DNA of 64,000 bases from Stieleria sp. JC731. Lineage in GTDB: Bacteria; Planctomycetota; Planctomycetia; Pirellulales; Pirellulaceae. Location of the stretch: contig NZ_JAJKFQ010000001.1 of the NCBI RefSeq assembly GCF_020966635.1, positions 992,001 through 1,056,000 on the forward strand, given 5' to 3'. Under the pieces are notes generated by a model that saw only the letters and a program-made list of their open reading frames with translations, searched no databases and had not been told where the DNA came from. Made by a program: the position numbers and the translations under genes. The stretch's first letter is position 1. Each line of letters begins with the position of its first letter. Shown piece by piece: positions 9,003 through 18,440 of this stretch.

Positions 9003-11639
9003 ATGGCTGGTCCGTCGCTTTCCGACGTCGTCTTAAAAGGACGCGAGCATTTACGCGAGGGACGCGAACGATGTCGACGCGTTCATGATCAAGGTGGTCA
9101 TGGCATTCAGGTTTCCACTTTGGTGGGGGATCTGTACGACGATATCGTGCTTGAAGTTTTCAATCAGGCATGCCGTGATCATTTCGGCGGCGAAATTCCG
9201 GCCGGTCTAGCGCTGGTGGCCCACGGCGGTTTCGGTCGCCGAGATTTGGCTCCCTATTCAGACGCTGACCTGATGCTGATCACACGCAGTCGCAATACGG
9301 CGGCTGCCGAACGCATCGCCCAAACATTGACGCGAGATCTGGTCGACATCGGCTTAGATGTTGGCTTCGCCCTTCGCACCACTCGCGAAGCATGCGCGTT
9401 GTCGTGGGATGACCCGGTTATCTTCACATCGCTTACTGAGTCTCGCTTTTTGGCCGGAAGCCTGAAGGTTTTCACAAGGTTCTTCCAGGCGCTGCGCCAT
9501 GGGGCTTACCTGCGTCGTGGAAAGCTGATCCGAGATCTGATCCAGGCACGACGGGAAGAACGAACCAAGTGGGGCGTGACAAGTTACCTGCTCACACCCA
9601 ACATCAAGAAATCTCGCGGTGGTCTTCGCGACATTCAGATGATTCGCTGGATCGGCTTTGCACGCTATGGCGAAGTCGATTTGGAAAAACTGCTGAGGCT
9701 TAATACGCTCTCACGCGAAGACTATCGGATGGTCCGCAAGGCGTATGACTTTCTTATCCGGCTTCGGAACGAATTGCACTTCCGTGAAAACCGTGCACAA
9801 GACACTCTCAGCCGCGGTACACAGCTGAAGATTGCTGAAGCTTGGGACTACAAGGCAGCCGAAGGTGTGCTTCCTGTCGAAGTCTTCATGCAGCAGTACT
9901 TCGAGGTGACACGGGCGGTGCGTTACATCGCCGGTTTCTTTGCCGATGATAATCGAAGCCGTTCGCTGACGGAGCAGGTTTACGAATGGTTCGCGTCCCG
10001 TCGGATCGACCAGTCGATCCATATGGGGCCCACGCATATTTGGGTTGATCAACAGGCGTTGGGCGAATTCGCACAAAGCTTGCCACGCGTCCTTCGGTTG
10101 ATGAGCGTGGCCAACCATAACAATCGCCGAATCGGTCACTACACATGGCAGGCGATTCGTATCGCGATGCAGGAGCGGACACCGGTGCCGCCGGATTCCG
10201 AATCGGTCGGTGCGTTTTTGTCTTTGCTAAGCCGTGGTAGCCGGTTAGCACCGTTGTTGCGCCGATTGCACGAACTGCGAATCATCGAGCAACTGATTCC
10301 TGAGTTCAAACGGACACGCGGACTTCTGCAGTTCAACGCTTATCACAAATACACCGTCGACGCGCACTCGATACGTGCGGTCGAGGCGGCGACAGATTTA
10401 GCCGATGACCAGTCTGCAATGGGGCGTCGCTATCGACGCTTGAAAGACAAGACGTTGTTGCACCTGGCGCTGCTCATTCACGACATCGGCAAGGGCCATG
10501 CCGAGGATCACTCCATCGTCGGTGCTCGAATCGCAAGGAAAGTCGGGGAGCGTTTTGATCTCGACGATAACAGTACCGAAATCCTGGAATGGCTGGTTCT
10601 GAAGCATTTGGCCGTCAACAACGTTGCCTTTCGGCATGATCTCAATGACACCGAAATCGTCTTGTCGTTTGCGAAGGAAGTTGGCTCTATCCGTCGGTTG
10701 GAACTGCTAATCGTTCACGCCGTCGCCGATCTGGCGGCAGTCGGGCCCGGTGTTTTGACCGATTGGAAAATGAAGCTGATCGAAGATTTGTATCTTCGGA
10801 CTCGGCGTTATTTCGAAACCGGCGATGTCGACTTGGATCATGACGCTTTAGCCGAAGAGATTCATCAACAGGTCGAATCGAATTTGGCTTCCACCGATCC
10901 GGGGTCGACAAGCCATCAGCTGCTTTCCCAATTGCCGCTTTCGATGTTGCGTCGCGAAAAGCCGGAGGTGCTGGCGAAGCAGATCGATCTAGTCGCCGAG
11001 TCGCTCGATGAAGGCAGGACGTCGTATTGTTTTCACCACTACGATCCGATCCCTTCGGCAAGCCGGTATGTCGTCATCCATCGTCAAGGCAAGAAACGTC
11101 TGGGGATCTTTGCGCGTGTTGCCGGTGCATTTATGTCCTGTGGCATTAGTATCTTGCGCGCCGAAATCGTTTCACTGGATGATTTGGTTTGGGATGAATT
11201 TTGGGTCAACGATCCCGATCATCCTGAGCACCCGCCCGAGTCACGGATTGAAGAAGTTTCTAAGCGAGTGACTGATCTGCTCGATTCGCCCGACGTCCCC
11301 GTGCCGCCACGTCGTGAAAAATGGACCATGGCGAAGTCCAAGGAGCCCGAGGCCGTCAACGTTCTGCCAAGCAAAGTTGACTTCGATAACGAAACGTTGG
11401 ATCGTTTCACCATTTTGTCGTTCTTTGCGTACGACCAAACCGGTTTGCTATACAGAATCGCATCGGCGCTAGCGGAGCTTGGGCTTGTGATTCACTTTGC
11501 AAAGATCGATACGCACCTCGACCAAGTCGCTGACGTCTTTTACGTAACAGAGCTAGACGGCGGTAAAATTGAAAATGATGAACGGCGGGAAGAGGTTCGC
11601 GGCATTTTGCTTGGGATCGCAGATCGTTCGGATGCGTAG
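9003..11639 (+). CDS. glnD: PII uridylyltransferase / uridylyl-removing enzyme GlnD
   Basis: Bifunctional enzyme that adds UMP to PII when glutamine is low and removes it when glutamine is high. The 878 aa match the family length. Domains in order are: nucleotidyltransferase (GFGRRDLAPYSDADLM, near residue 75-90, with the paired Asp residues), an uridylyltransferase-associated helical region, an HD hydrolase domain (LIHDIGKGHAEDHS, near residue 490) for deuridylylation, and two C-terminal ACT domains (around 690-760 and 800-870) for glutamine sensing. A TTG sits directly before the ATG at 9003; I prefer the ATG. It probably works on the adjacent GlnB. Confidence 0.96.
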   Translation: MAGPSLSDVVLKGREHLREGRERCRRVHDQGGHGIQVSTLVGDLYDDIVLEVFNQACRDHFGGEIPAGLALVAHGGFGRRDLAPYSDADLMLITRSRNTAAAERIAQTLTRDLVDIGLDVGFALRTTREACALSWDDPVIFTSLTESRFLAGSLKVFTRFFQALRHGAYLRRGKLIRDLIQARREERTKWGVTSYLLTPNIKKSRGGLRDIQMIRWIGFARYGEVDLEKLLRLNTLSREDYRMVRKAYDFLIRLRNELHFRENRAQDTLSRGTQLKIAEAWDYKAAEGVLPVEVFMQQYFEVTRAVRYIAGFFADDNRSRSLTEQVYEWFASRRIDQSIHMGPTHIWVDQQALGEFAQSLPRVLRLMSVANHNNRRIGHYTWQAIRIAMQERTPVPPDSESVGAFLSLLSRGSRLAPLLRRLHELRIIEQLIPEFKRTRGLLQFNAYHKYTVDAHSIRAVEAATDLADDQSAMGRRYRRLKDKTLLHLALLIHDIGKGHAEDHSIVGARIARKVGERFDLDDNSTEILEWLVLKHLAVNNVAFRHDLNDTEIVLSFAKEVGSIRRLELLIVHAVADLAAVGPGVLTDWKMKLIEDLYLRTRRYFETGDVDLDHDALAEEIHQQVESNLASTDPGSTSHQLLSQLPLSMLRREKPEVLAKQIDLVAESLDEGRTSYCFHHYDPIPSASRYVVIHRQGKKRLGIFARVAGAFMSCGISILRAEIVSLDDLVWDEFWVNDPDHPEHPPESRIEEVSKRVTDLLDSPDVPVPPRREKWTMAKSKEPEAVNVLPSKVDFDNETLDRFTILSFFAYDQTGLLYRIASALAELGLVIHFAKIDTHLDQVADVFYVTELDGGKIENDERREEVRGILLGIADRSDA

Positions 11640-12085
11640 TTCGAATCGGGGCCAAACCTTTTCGGATTGGCCATTCGGTCGAGGTTGAAGTCAGCCACCA
11701 GTATTCAAATCGGTTGGTTCGCACGATGATCTTCTGATCCAGCCGAAGTCGAACGCCTTCGTGAAACTCGTCTGAAATTCTGCTCGGTGCGCCGCGTTCT
11801 TCGTCGATGGTGAACTCGTGTGACGTTGTGCTGCGAACGGTTCGTCCGTCTTGGAAATCTTTGTCGCTTGCGGTCAGTTTCGCTATCGAATCGCTTGTCT
11901 CTGTCGAGCCGGTAAGTTGTCCTTATCGATACAAGGAACCGAAAAGTTTTCGAAGTAAAACTTGCCCCCCTAGCCTTGCGCGGGAAAACTTCGATGTAAG
12001 AACTGCACTGGCATGGAAGCCGCGCCGCTTGGGCGTAGTGCGACATGTCGTTCGTCACCTCAAGCATTTCTCATGGATGTAACTC
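11640..12085. other. Intergenic region, no gene recognised
   Basis: 446 bases between glnD and the cysteine-rich secreted protein gene. A minus-strand open frame (11705-12067) has a highly basic, low-information translation and no family resemblance, so I do not call it. Short imperfect palindromes (gaaaagttttcg near 11940) are the only structure noticed. The promoter of the downstream gene should lie here. Confidence 0.5.
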
Positions 12086-12766
12086 ATGCGTCAGTTCAGA
12101 CTTTTTAAGAACACCGCCGTCGCGGCTCTCGTCGCCAGCTCTGTCCTGGCAGGAACTCAGGCTTCCGCACGTCAAACCGACTTTGACGCACTCTTGGCCG
12201 AAGTCGAATTTGGAGATCCCAGCGGCGCACCTGCTGTCCCTGCAGTGCCTCAGCAAGCTCCCGCCGTTGAAGCGGGCGCCCAGTCGGCTCTCGGTTTGGA
12301 ACTTCCGGCAGAACCACTGCCAGAGATTCCCGCAACAGCGCCAGTCGCCGAAACCGCAGCGCCCGTCGAAGCGTCGGCCCTTACCAACGTTCCGGCTCCC
12401 ATTCCTGCTCCGGCCCCAATAGTTGACTCTGTTGCAGCAGAGCCATGTCAATCATGCGGCGACAACTACGCCAGCGCGTGTGGCTGCAACAACGGATGCA
12501 ACGGTGGTTGCAAACTGGGAAACAAGTTGAGCAATCGGTTCCAAGAAGGATCGTGCATGCCATACATGCCGCCTCAGATGCCGACGTCGACTTTCTACCA
12601 GTACTGGCGTTCAAACGCTTGCAATACCAACGTTTGGGACGGTTACCGCAATCGTTGCAACGGAAAAATCGACATGTCGATTCATCGCGATAAGGCCCAC
12701 GGCTGCGATACTTGCAGCGGCGCGATGCCCGCGAACTGGTGTGATTTGCAACAGTCTTGCGACTGA
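12086..12766 (+). CDS. Secreted Pro/Ala-rich, cysteine-rich protein of unknown function
   Basis: 226 aa starting at an ATG, with a clear Sec signal peptide (basic start, AAVAALVASSVLAG, cleavage likely after TQASA). The middle (about 45-125) is rich in Pro, Ala and Glu and probably extended. The C-terminal half holds 13 cysteines, many spaced as CxxC or CxC (CQSCG, ACGCNNGCNGGC), and aromatic residues, suggesting a disulfide-stabilised or metal-binding extracellular module. I do not recognise the family. It stands alone with its own terminator at 12852-12876. A cell-wall or surface protein is plausible for a planctomycete but unproven. Confidence 0.75.
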   Translation: MRQFRLFKNTAVAALVASSVLAGTQASARQTDFDALLAEVEFGDPSGAPAVPAVPQQAPAVEAGAQSALGLELPAEPLPEIPATAPVAETAAPVEASALTNVPAPIPAPAPIVDSVAAEPCQSCGDNYASACGCNNGCNGGCKLGNKLSNRFQEGSCMPYMPPQMPTSTFYQYWRSNACNTNVWDGYRNRCNGKIDMSIHRDKAHGCDTCSGAMPANWCDLQQSCD

Positions 12767-12851
12767 GATCGCGAAAGCCTTCGAATGATCGGCCTGCTGG
12801 CTTTGACCGACGCGTAACGGTTGGTCAAAGCTGAAGGAAATCGATTTCGCC

Positions 12852-12876
12852 AACGCCCGGTACACGCCGGGCGTTT
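12852..12876 (+). terminator. Rho-independent terminator after the cysteine-rich protein gene
   Basis: Perfect 9-bp GC-rich stem AACGCCCGG / CCGGGCGTT (12852-12860, 12867-12875) with a 6-base loop and a short TTTT tail, about 85 bases after the stop codon at 12766. Confidence 0.75.
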
Positions 12877-13042
12877 TGCGTATCGTGACTCCCATGCGAC
12901 AGGCTTTCGGGCGAAATCGACTGCATTTTGATGCTAGCAAAACGGACAATCGTCGCTTCGAAAAAAAACGAACGATCCCGCGGAACCACTACAGGAGTCG
13001 CGTTCGAGTTGCCGATACCACCTGTACCATGGATTGGGAGGG

Positions 13043-13112
13043 TGGAACGATCGGTGCCATCGTTCCAGCACTGATGGGCCATGGTGAGGCAGGGAGGGCT
13101 TCACCATGGCCC
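13043..13112. repeat. Two adjacent perfect inverted repeats
   Basis: TGGAACGAT / ATCGTTCCA (13043-13051 and 13059-13067, 7-base loop) is followed 8 bases later by GGGCCATGGTGA / TCACCATGGCCC (13076-13087 and 13101-13112, 13-base loop). Both are perfect. They lie in a gene-free stretch between the cysteine-rich gene and the DUF1501 gene. They could fold as a double hairpin in RNA or be a mobile palindromic repeat. Neither has a T-tract. Confidence 0.6.
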
Positions 13113-13397
13113 TTCTCCTATTGAGGCCATGCCCTCATCGAGAAGCAGTTGCTGCGTTCAACCCCCACCAACTTTCAGCGATTCAGTTGCCGCATTCTTT
13201 ACTAGCGCACTGCCGATCGCTTTCTCCCGTATAGATGCGGACGTGATCTGCACGGAGCTTCGTGGATTCTATTGGTAGCCCTTCGGTATCGTCGCATGCA
13301 AATGCTGTGTACCGATAAGGCGAGTCCCCGCTACCACATTCAAAGATGTAGCAACGGGGGCCGACAAGAGCTTTCGGATGAATGTTTCAGCTGATCA
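13113..13397. other. Intergenic region with one weak hairpin
   Basis: Downstream of the DUF1501 gene (read on the minus strand) there is an imperfect hairpin at 13326-13359 (CCCCG and CTAC pairing with GTAG and CGGGG, three bulged bases). It lacks a T-run. It may end the five-gene minus-strand operon, but support is weak. Nothing else was seen. Confidence 0.35.
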
Positions 13398-14702
13398 CTA
13401 GGTGAATAGCTGGTTGACCACCGAGCCGTCTCGGACAAGTGTGATCGGACGACCGGTAGAGCTATTGAATTCAATCGTCGGATCGATCCCCAGGTTGTGA
13501 TAGAAGCTTGCCGCGACGTCATCGGGGGTGATGCCTTCGTGACGTGGTCCCGATGCCGTGTCGTCGCTTTCGCCAATCACTTGGCCACCGCGAACGCCGC
13601 CACCAGCCATCAGCATGAACATGCAGCGTGGATAGTGATCGCGACCGCCTTCAGCAGAGCGGCTATTGATCTTTGGGGTTCGTCCAAATTCACCGGTCAC
13701 GAAGACAGCCGTTCGTTCTAGCAATCCCCGTTGTTGCAGACCCGTCAATAGGCCGCTTAGGCCGGCATCCAGTTTCGGAAGCTGGTTGTCTTTCAGTTTG
13801 GTGAAGTTATCGGTGTGTGTGTCCCAACCACCAAGTTGGACGGTGGCGAATCGGACACCCGATTCGACCAAACGCAAAGCCAGCAAGCAGCTTTGACCGA
13901 AAGCGTCTTCGCCGAACTGTTTGGCAAAGCTTTCGGGTTCTTTGCTGATATCGAATGCGGTACGGGCACGCTCGGAGGTGATCATCGAATAGGCTTGTTC
14001 GCCAAATTGGTCCAAGCCTTCGAGCAGTTGATCGTTCTTTTCCAATTCGCGGAATCGGCGATCCAGCTTGTGTAAAAGCGACTGTCGGCGTTTGACTTCG
14101 TCAACGCCCAGGTCGCCGGGCAGCGATATTCCACGGACGCCGAAAGGGCGGCCGAAGGCGGGTTGTGCTTTGGTTTCAAGTGGCGAATATCGAATGCCCA
14201 GAAAACCAGCACCATGGCCTGCCTTTGGAATCGCGACTGAACTTGGAATATCGCGATCGGATGGCTGTTCTCGCGAGAGGACGGAGCTATAGCTGGGGTA
14301 CTCCAGGGCCGGGATCGGTTTACTGCCGGTATTGACGTATTCTTGTCCCAAGCGGTGAGCAGCCAACGTGTGACTGACTCCGCGAAGGATGACAAACTTG
14401 TCCATACAGCTTGCCAGTTTCGGCAGGTGCTCGGAAATTTGGATCCCGGGGACATTGGTAGAGATCGGTTTGAAGGTACCACGATGGGTATCTGGAGCAT
14501 TCGGCTTTAGGTCGAATGTGTCCATATGCGATGGCCCGCCAGGCAGTTCGATGAAAATCGCACGGTCAGCGAATCCGGTATTCACTTGGCCGGCGGCAGC
14601 CAGTCGGTTGTAGCCAGCGAGTGTGAGCCCACCGACGGACAACGAACCAATTTTCAATGCGTCACGTCGCGAGACACCATCGCAAGTCTGATGAAATTTC
14701 AT
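13398..14702 (-). CDS. DUF1501 protein, Tat-exported
   Basis: 434-aa member of the DUF1501 family, which is greatly expanded in planctomycetes and related to the alkaline phosphatase/sulfatase fold. A twin-arginine motif SRRDALKIG precedes a short hydrophobic run (SLSVGGLTLAGY), so it is probably folded before export. Family hallmarks include IFIELPGGPSHMDTFDLKP, LASCMDKFVILRGVSH and VFVTGEFGRTPKIN. It is the last gene of an operon with the DUF1549/DUF1553 gene 140 bases upstream; the two families are habitually paired in this phylum. The biochemical role is not established. Confidence 0.92.
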   Translation of the reverse strand: MKFHQTCDGVSRRDALKIGSLSVGGLTLAGYNRLAAAGQVNTGFADRAIFIELPGGPSHMDTFDLKPNAPDTHRGTFKPISTNVPGIQISEHLPKLASCMDKFVILRGVSHTLAAHRLGQEYVNTGSKPIPALEYPSYSSVLSREQPSDRDIPSSVAIPKAGHGAGFLGIRYSPLETKAQPAFGRPFGVRGISLPGDLGVDEVKRRQSLLHKLDRRFRELEKNDQLLEGLDQFGEQAYSMITSERARTAFDISKEPESFAKQFGEDAFGQSCLLALRLVESGVRFATVQLGGWDTHTDNFTKLKDNQLPKLDAGLSGLLTGLQQRGLLERTAVFVTGEFGRTPKINSRSAEGGRDHYPRCMFMLMAGGGVRGGQVIGESDDTASGPRHEGITPDDVAASFYHNLGIDPTIEFNSSTGRPITLVRDGSVVNQLFT

Positions 14703-14842
14703 GAAGCCGACTTATGGGTTGGGGAATGTTTTGGTCAGGCGGAAATCTATGATTCACACATCTATTTGACGCGTGATGCATCGTTCAGGATTCCGATCCG
14801 ACAGCCAAGGGTCGGCTGTCGCCGGATTGCCAAACGTATTAA

Positions 14843-17671
14843 TCAGTGACTGATGATGAACTCTTTCGTGTTCACCAATGCCCACAACAATCCTTCCAAA
14901 CCTGTTGCGGGGTTATCGCTTTGATTGATGTAGTCCGTAGCGATGGCCGTTTCATCTGTATCGGGGTAACGGCTTAGCGTTCGCAGATAAGCCTTCTGGA
15001 TAACTTGGTCCATCGACAGCTTGGAACGGTTTGATGCGACGTCTTCGTTGTCCTGTCGGCGTTGCAATTCTTTCCAAGCTGTTGGGTTGGCGATGAGTTC
15101 GTCCAAGCTTGGGACTTCGTAATTCGGTCCCAATCGGTTCGCCATCCGTTCATACTGCTTTTCCGCAGTGGGACGCATCTTTTCTTGGCGAGCTTTGGGA
15201 AGCTTCTTGAACTGTTTAACTCGATCAACGATCGCTCGTCGCATGTTGTCGTCTTGCCGTTCTTTGTTGGACATCTTTTCGTCCGCACTGGAGGCGTTCG
15301 ATTTGATGCCAAGATCCTGGCAGACTTCGCTCACCCAACCGTCTTTGTCGGCAAGCCGTTTATGCATGTCAGCGTCGTTACGCAGATAGATCGCTTGCAG
15401 CAAGCTTGGCGAGTCACTGCGATCGCAGTCGCAGTTGGTTTCGCGTATCGATTGACCGAAGACTTGCAACGCGAAGTCCGAATTGTTTCGCGTTCGAGCC
15501 TTCCCGTCGGCGATAGCCATTTGGTCCAGTTCGTCGCGAAGTTGGTTGGCTTGCTTCGTCGAACCGGTTGCCAACATCACCATGTCATAAACCACTTCGG
15601 CAGGTAGGCGACGTGGAATGTGGTGAGAAAAGTTGGTGCGGTCGGCGATATTCGTCGTATTCGTTTCCGCACTTCGCTGATAGGTTTCGCTGTTGGCAAT
15701 CTCGCGATGAAGCCATTTTAAATCGAAATCGTGAGCGACGAACTCGGACGCCAGATGGTCCAGCAACCCGGCGTTGCTAGGCGGATTGGCAAGGTTCATA
15801 TCATCGGAAGGATCAACAATTCCGATGCCAAAGTAGTTGCTCCAAACGCGATTGACGATCGCTTTGGCAAAGTAAGGATTGGATTCATCACGGAGCCAAG
15901 CCATCAATGCCGGACGCGGGTCTTCGGAAAGTTCGACTTCCGATGCTTCGCCAAGGATCTTTCCCGTCGGGATGCGTGCCGGAGGAACCTTGCGGCCCTT
16001 TTTCTTAGCCAGTTCACGCTGTTTCTTTTGCTGTGGCGTCAAGCCGCGAGCGGTGACGAACAGTTCGCCAAAGGGAACCACCTCACCTTTTTGTGAAGCT
16101 CGCTGGATGGCCCGTCGCAGTTCACCACCTTTGAGGTCTCGGCCGTCAACAATCTTGCTTGTCAGTTCGTCACGCTCACTTTTTGAAGCGGGGGAAACGA
16201 CATTGGCATTGCCCGCGCGAATGGTTGTGAATAGCTGAGCAAAGTCGTCAAAGTCCTGTTTGGACCATTGATCGAAGGGGTGCTTGTGACACTGGGCACA
16301 TTCGATTCGGACGCCAAGGAAAGCGTACGCAAAACCGATCGCACGGTCTTCAGATTTTTGAAAGTTCCTCCTTGCCCAATACAGTGGCATGGATTCACGT
16401 TCGGCATATTTGTCGAGGTTTCCACCACAGATTTCGGTCATCTCGCGGCAGTAGTCGAGATAGCTTTCGCCTTTTTCTCGAGTGCTCGCGGTGACGATGC
16501 CTTCGACGATTTCGTCGTAGGGCATGTTGTCATCGAATCGTTTTTGAAGCCATTTAAACCACAGTTTACTGCTGACGTTGCGAACCGGCAAAACGTTATT
16601 TAGCTGTTCATCGCTATTGCCAGTCCAGTCACTCATCCGAGTTGCCCACCAGGCGCCGTAGGCTGGTGACTGGAGCAGTTCATCGATGTAATCGGATCGT
16701 TTGCTTTCGGACGAGTCTTTCAGAAAAGCTTCAACGCGATCAGCTGCTGGAAGGACTCCAGTGATGTCCAATGATGCTCGACGGACAAATTCTTCGTCGG
16801 TGCAAAGTGCAGAGGCAACGATCCCGAGTTTGTCTAGTTTTTGTTGGACCAGTTGGTCGATCGTTTGACTGAAATCCGATTGGGCGATGCTCCCTGTCAG
16901 TTTCTGACGGGAATCGATGGGGCGGACGACGGGGACGGGGACGACCGCATTGTCATACGAAATGACCACATGCGTATCGCCTGATTCACCGCTTTGAACC
17001 AAGCCATGTTCGTCGACCGACGCGATCGCATCGTCGTTGCTGCTAAATCGACACAGCGGGGTGACGTCTTCTGCGGTGCCATCGGCCCAGTGTGCGATGG
17101 CTCGCAAACGAGTGTCTTGGTCAGCATTTTGGAACTGGATTTCCGAGGGGACGATTTCTAACTTCTTCAGCTCTTGCACAGACGAAGGGTCAAACGTCGC
17201 GCCTTCGGCGATCCATTGGCGAATCACCTTGTACTGCCATCCGTCTTTGTCGAATCTCTTGCCGCCTTCGTGAAGATCGGCATCGGAAGGCTTGGCCAAA
17301 ATCAAGCTTTCATCGATGTCATCGACATCGATTCGCCCTGTGTCTTCAGCCATCAATTCGTCGTGGTCGGCCTTGAAATCGTAGCCAAATAGGGACAACT
17401 GAAAGTCACCACGTCCCTGAAATGAACCGTGGCACGATCGGCCATTGCAGCCCAATTTTCCCAACAAGGGGATGACGTGTTTTTGAAAGTCCGGAACCTC
17501 GCTGACGCTTTCCTTCGAAAACCGCGTTTGGATATTCGGTGCGGGAACAGGCGGAAGTTCCACTTTCTGATCCGACCGAATCGGTTCGGCGTTGGTGGTC
17601 ACAACCATGCCGGCGAGGGCTAGTACGCCGAGCAGACGGCGCCGATGTGGGGTATGCCAAAAAGACTTCAT
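14843..17671 (-). CDS. DUF1549/DUF1553 protein with PSCyt1-like cytochrome region
   Basis: 942 aa from ATG 17671, where a signal peptide starts (HRRRLLGVLALAGMVVTTNA); the frame is open to 17821. In order: a planctomycete-type cytochrome region with a heme-like CNGRSCHG motif near residue 85, a bacterial Ig-like segment (about 190-270), DUF1549 (FVRRASLDITGVLPA onward), and DUF1553 near the C-terminus (ESNPYFAKAIVNRVWSNYFG). A second CxxCH (IECAQCHKHPFDQW) lies inside the DUF1549 part. Together these suggest an exported redox or polysaccharide-related protein, but the family role is unknown. It sits between the coiled-coil gene and DUF1501 in one operon. Confidence 0.92.
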   Translation of the reverse strand: MKSFWHTPHRRRLLGVLALAGMVVTTNAEPIRSDQKVELPPVPAPNIQTRFSKESVSEVPDFQKHVIPLLGKLGCNGRSCHGSFQGRGDFQLSLFGYDFKADHDELMAEDTGRIDVDDIDESLILAKPSDADLHEGGKRFDKDGWQYKVIRQWIAEGATFDPSSVQELKKLEIVPSEIQFQNADQDTRLRAIAHWADGTAEDVTPLCRFSSNDDAIASVDEHGLVQSGESGDTHVVISYDNAVVPVPVVRPIDSRQKLTGSIAQSDFSQTIDQLVQQKLDKLGIVASALCTDEEFVRRASLDITGVLPAADRVEAFLKDSSESKRSDYIDELLQSPAYGAWWATRMSDWTGNSDEQLNNVLPVRNVSSKLWFKWLQKRFDDNMPYDEIVEGIVTASTREKGESYLDYCREMTEICGGNLDKYAERESMPLYWARRNFQKSEDRAIGFAYAFLGVRIECAQCHKHPFDQWSKQDFDDFAQLFTTIRAGNANVVSPASKSERDELTSKIVDGRDLKGGELRRAIQRASQKGEVVPFGELFVTARGLTPQQKKQRELAKKKGRKVPPARIPTGKILGEASEVELSEDPRPALMAWLRDESNPYFAKAIVNRVWSNYFGIGIVDPSDDMNLANPPSNAGLLDHLASEFVAHDFDLKWLHREIANSETYQRSAETNTTNIADRTNFSHHIPRRLPAEVVYDMVMLATGSTKQANQLRDELDQMAIADGKARTRNNSDFALQVFGQSIRETNCDCDRSDSPSLLQAIYLRNDADMHKRLADKDGWVSEVCQDLGIKSNASSADEKMSNKERQDDNMRRAIVDRVKQFKKLPKARQEKMRPTAEKQYERMANRLGPNYEVPSLDELIANPTAWKELQRRQDNEDVASNRSKLSMDQVIQKAYLRTLSRYPDTDETAIATDYINQSDNPATGLEGLLWALVNTKEFIISH

Positions 17672-17732
17672 CACAAAGAGCTTCGTCAAACGGAGGGAAG
17701 GGGGGAAAGGAATTCTGGGCACAAACGATCGG

Positions 17733-18440
17733 CTAAGGCTTCGTCGTTTGGCGTCCGGCTTTGCGCAGGTTTGCTTCAACATTCGCTTCAATCGCGGAAG
17801 CAAAATCGGTTTTTCGCTCATCGATTTTTGCTTCGGTATCCGCGATTTGTTGATTCAATCGGGTCATCCGCGATTTCAGTGTGGTGAGTTCGAACTGCAG
17901 TTTCGCAAGTTCGGCTTTGGCAAGCTGTTCGGTCGCTTTTGCAAGGGCTTGGCGATCGGACTTGCTGTCGCGAATCTTTAGCTTGGCGATCAACAGATTG
18001 AGCGACGATTGCGCCTGAACGATCTGCAGTTCCAACTCGAAGACTTCTTCGCCACGTTTCTTGGCGGTCTGAAGTCGTCGTGCAGATCTCGCAAGGCTGC
18101 GGATTGCCGTTTCGTATTGTTTGGGGGCTTTCTTTCGAAGCTGGTCGAGTAGCTTTTTTACTTCCGGCAGATGGTTTTCGACCATCTCAACGACATTGCG
18201 TTCCAGCTCTGGATCCAGTTTGGGTGTTTTTCGAGCCGTGGGTTGTTCAGACTCTGTCGCCTTTGTTATCGACGAAGCTTGCCCGATGAGTTTGGATTCG
18301 ATCGCAAAAGCGGGTGTGGCTATGATCGTGCTTGCACACACAATCACTGCTTTAAGTGACACTGCTTTAAGTGACACTGCTTTAAGTGATACGGCGCTCA
18401 GTGATGCGAGGCTCATCCGGAGGCGTGACTTAGCCGTCAT
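17733..18440 (-). CDS. Exported coiled-coil protein with repeat-bearing signal peptide
   Basis: 235 aa from ATG 18440. That start overlaps the end of the anti-sigma candidate gene by 11 bases, implying translational coupling. The N-terminus is a signal peptide (ending near ATPAFA) with three tandem KAVSL units. The rest is mostly charged alpha-helix, with long heptad-like stretches (about residues 80-225), suggesting a coiled coil. No enzymatic motif is seen. The gene lies between the sigma/anti-sigma pair and the DUF1549/1501 pair, so it is probably part of the output of that regulator. The frame is open to 18503, but that would enlarge the overlap. Confidence 0.75.
   Translation of the reverse strand: MTAKSRLRMSLASLSAVSLKAVSLKAVSLKAVIVCASTIIATPAFAIESKLIGQASSITKATESEQPTARKTPKLDPELERNVVEMVENHLPEVKKLLDQLRKKAPKQYETAIRSLARSARRLQTAKKRGEEVFELELQIVQAQSSLNLLIAKLKIRDSKSDRQALAKATEQLAKAELAKLQFELTTLKSRMTRLNQQIADTEAKIDERKTDFASAIEANVEANLRKAGRQTTKP
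18346..18405 (-). repeat. 15-bp tandem repeat inside a signal-peptide coding region
   Basis: The unit actgctttaagtgac occurs at 18346-18360 and 18361-18375, again at 18376-18390 with one change, and in degenerate form at 18391-18405. Each copy encodes five residues (reading KAVSL on the minus strand), so copy-number change would lengthen or shorten the signal peptide without a frameshift. Confidence 0.85.

Noticed and set aside
11705..12067. Minus-strand 120-aa open frame between glnD and the cysteine-rich gene
   Set aside because: Translation is very basic and of low information, with no plausible ribosome binding site or domain; likely a chance frame.
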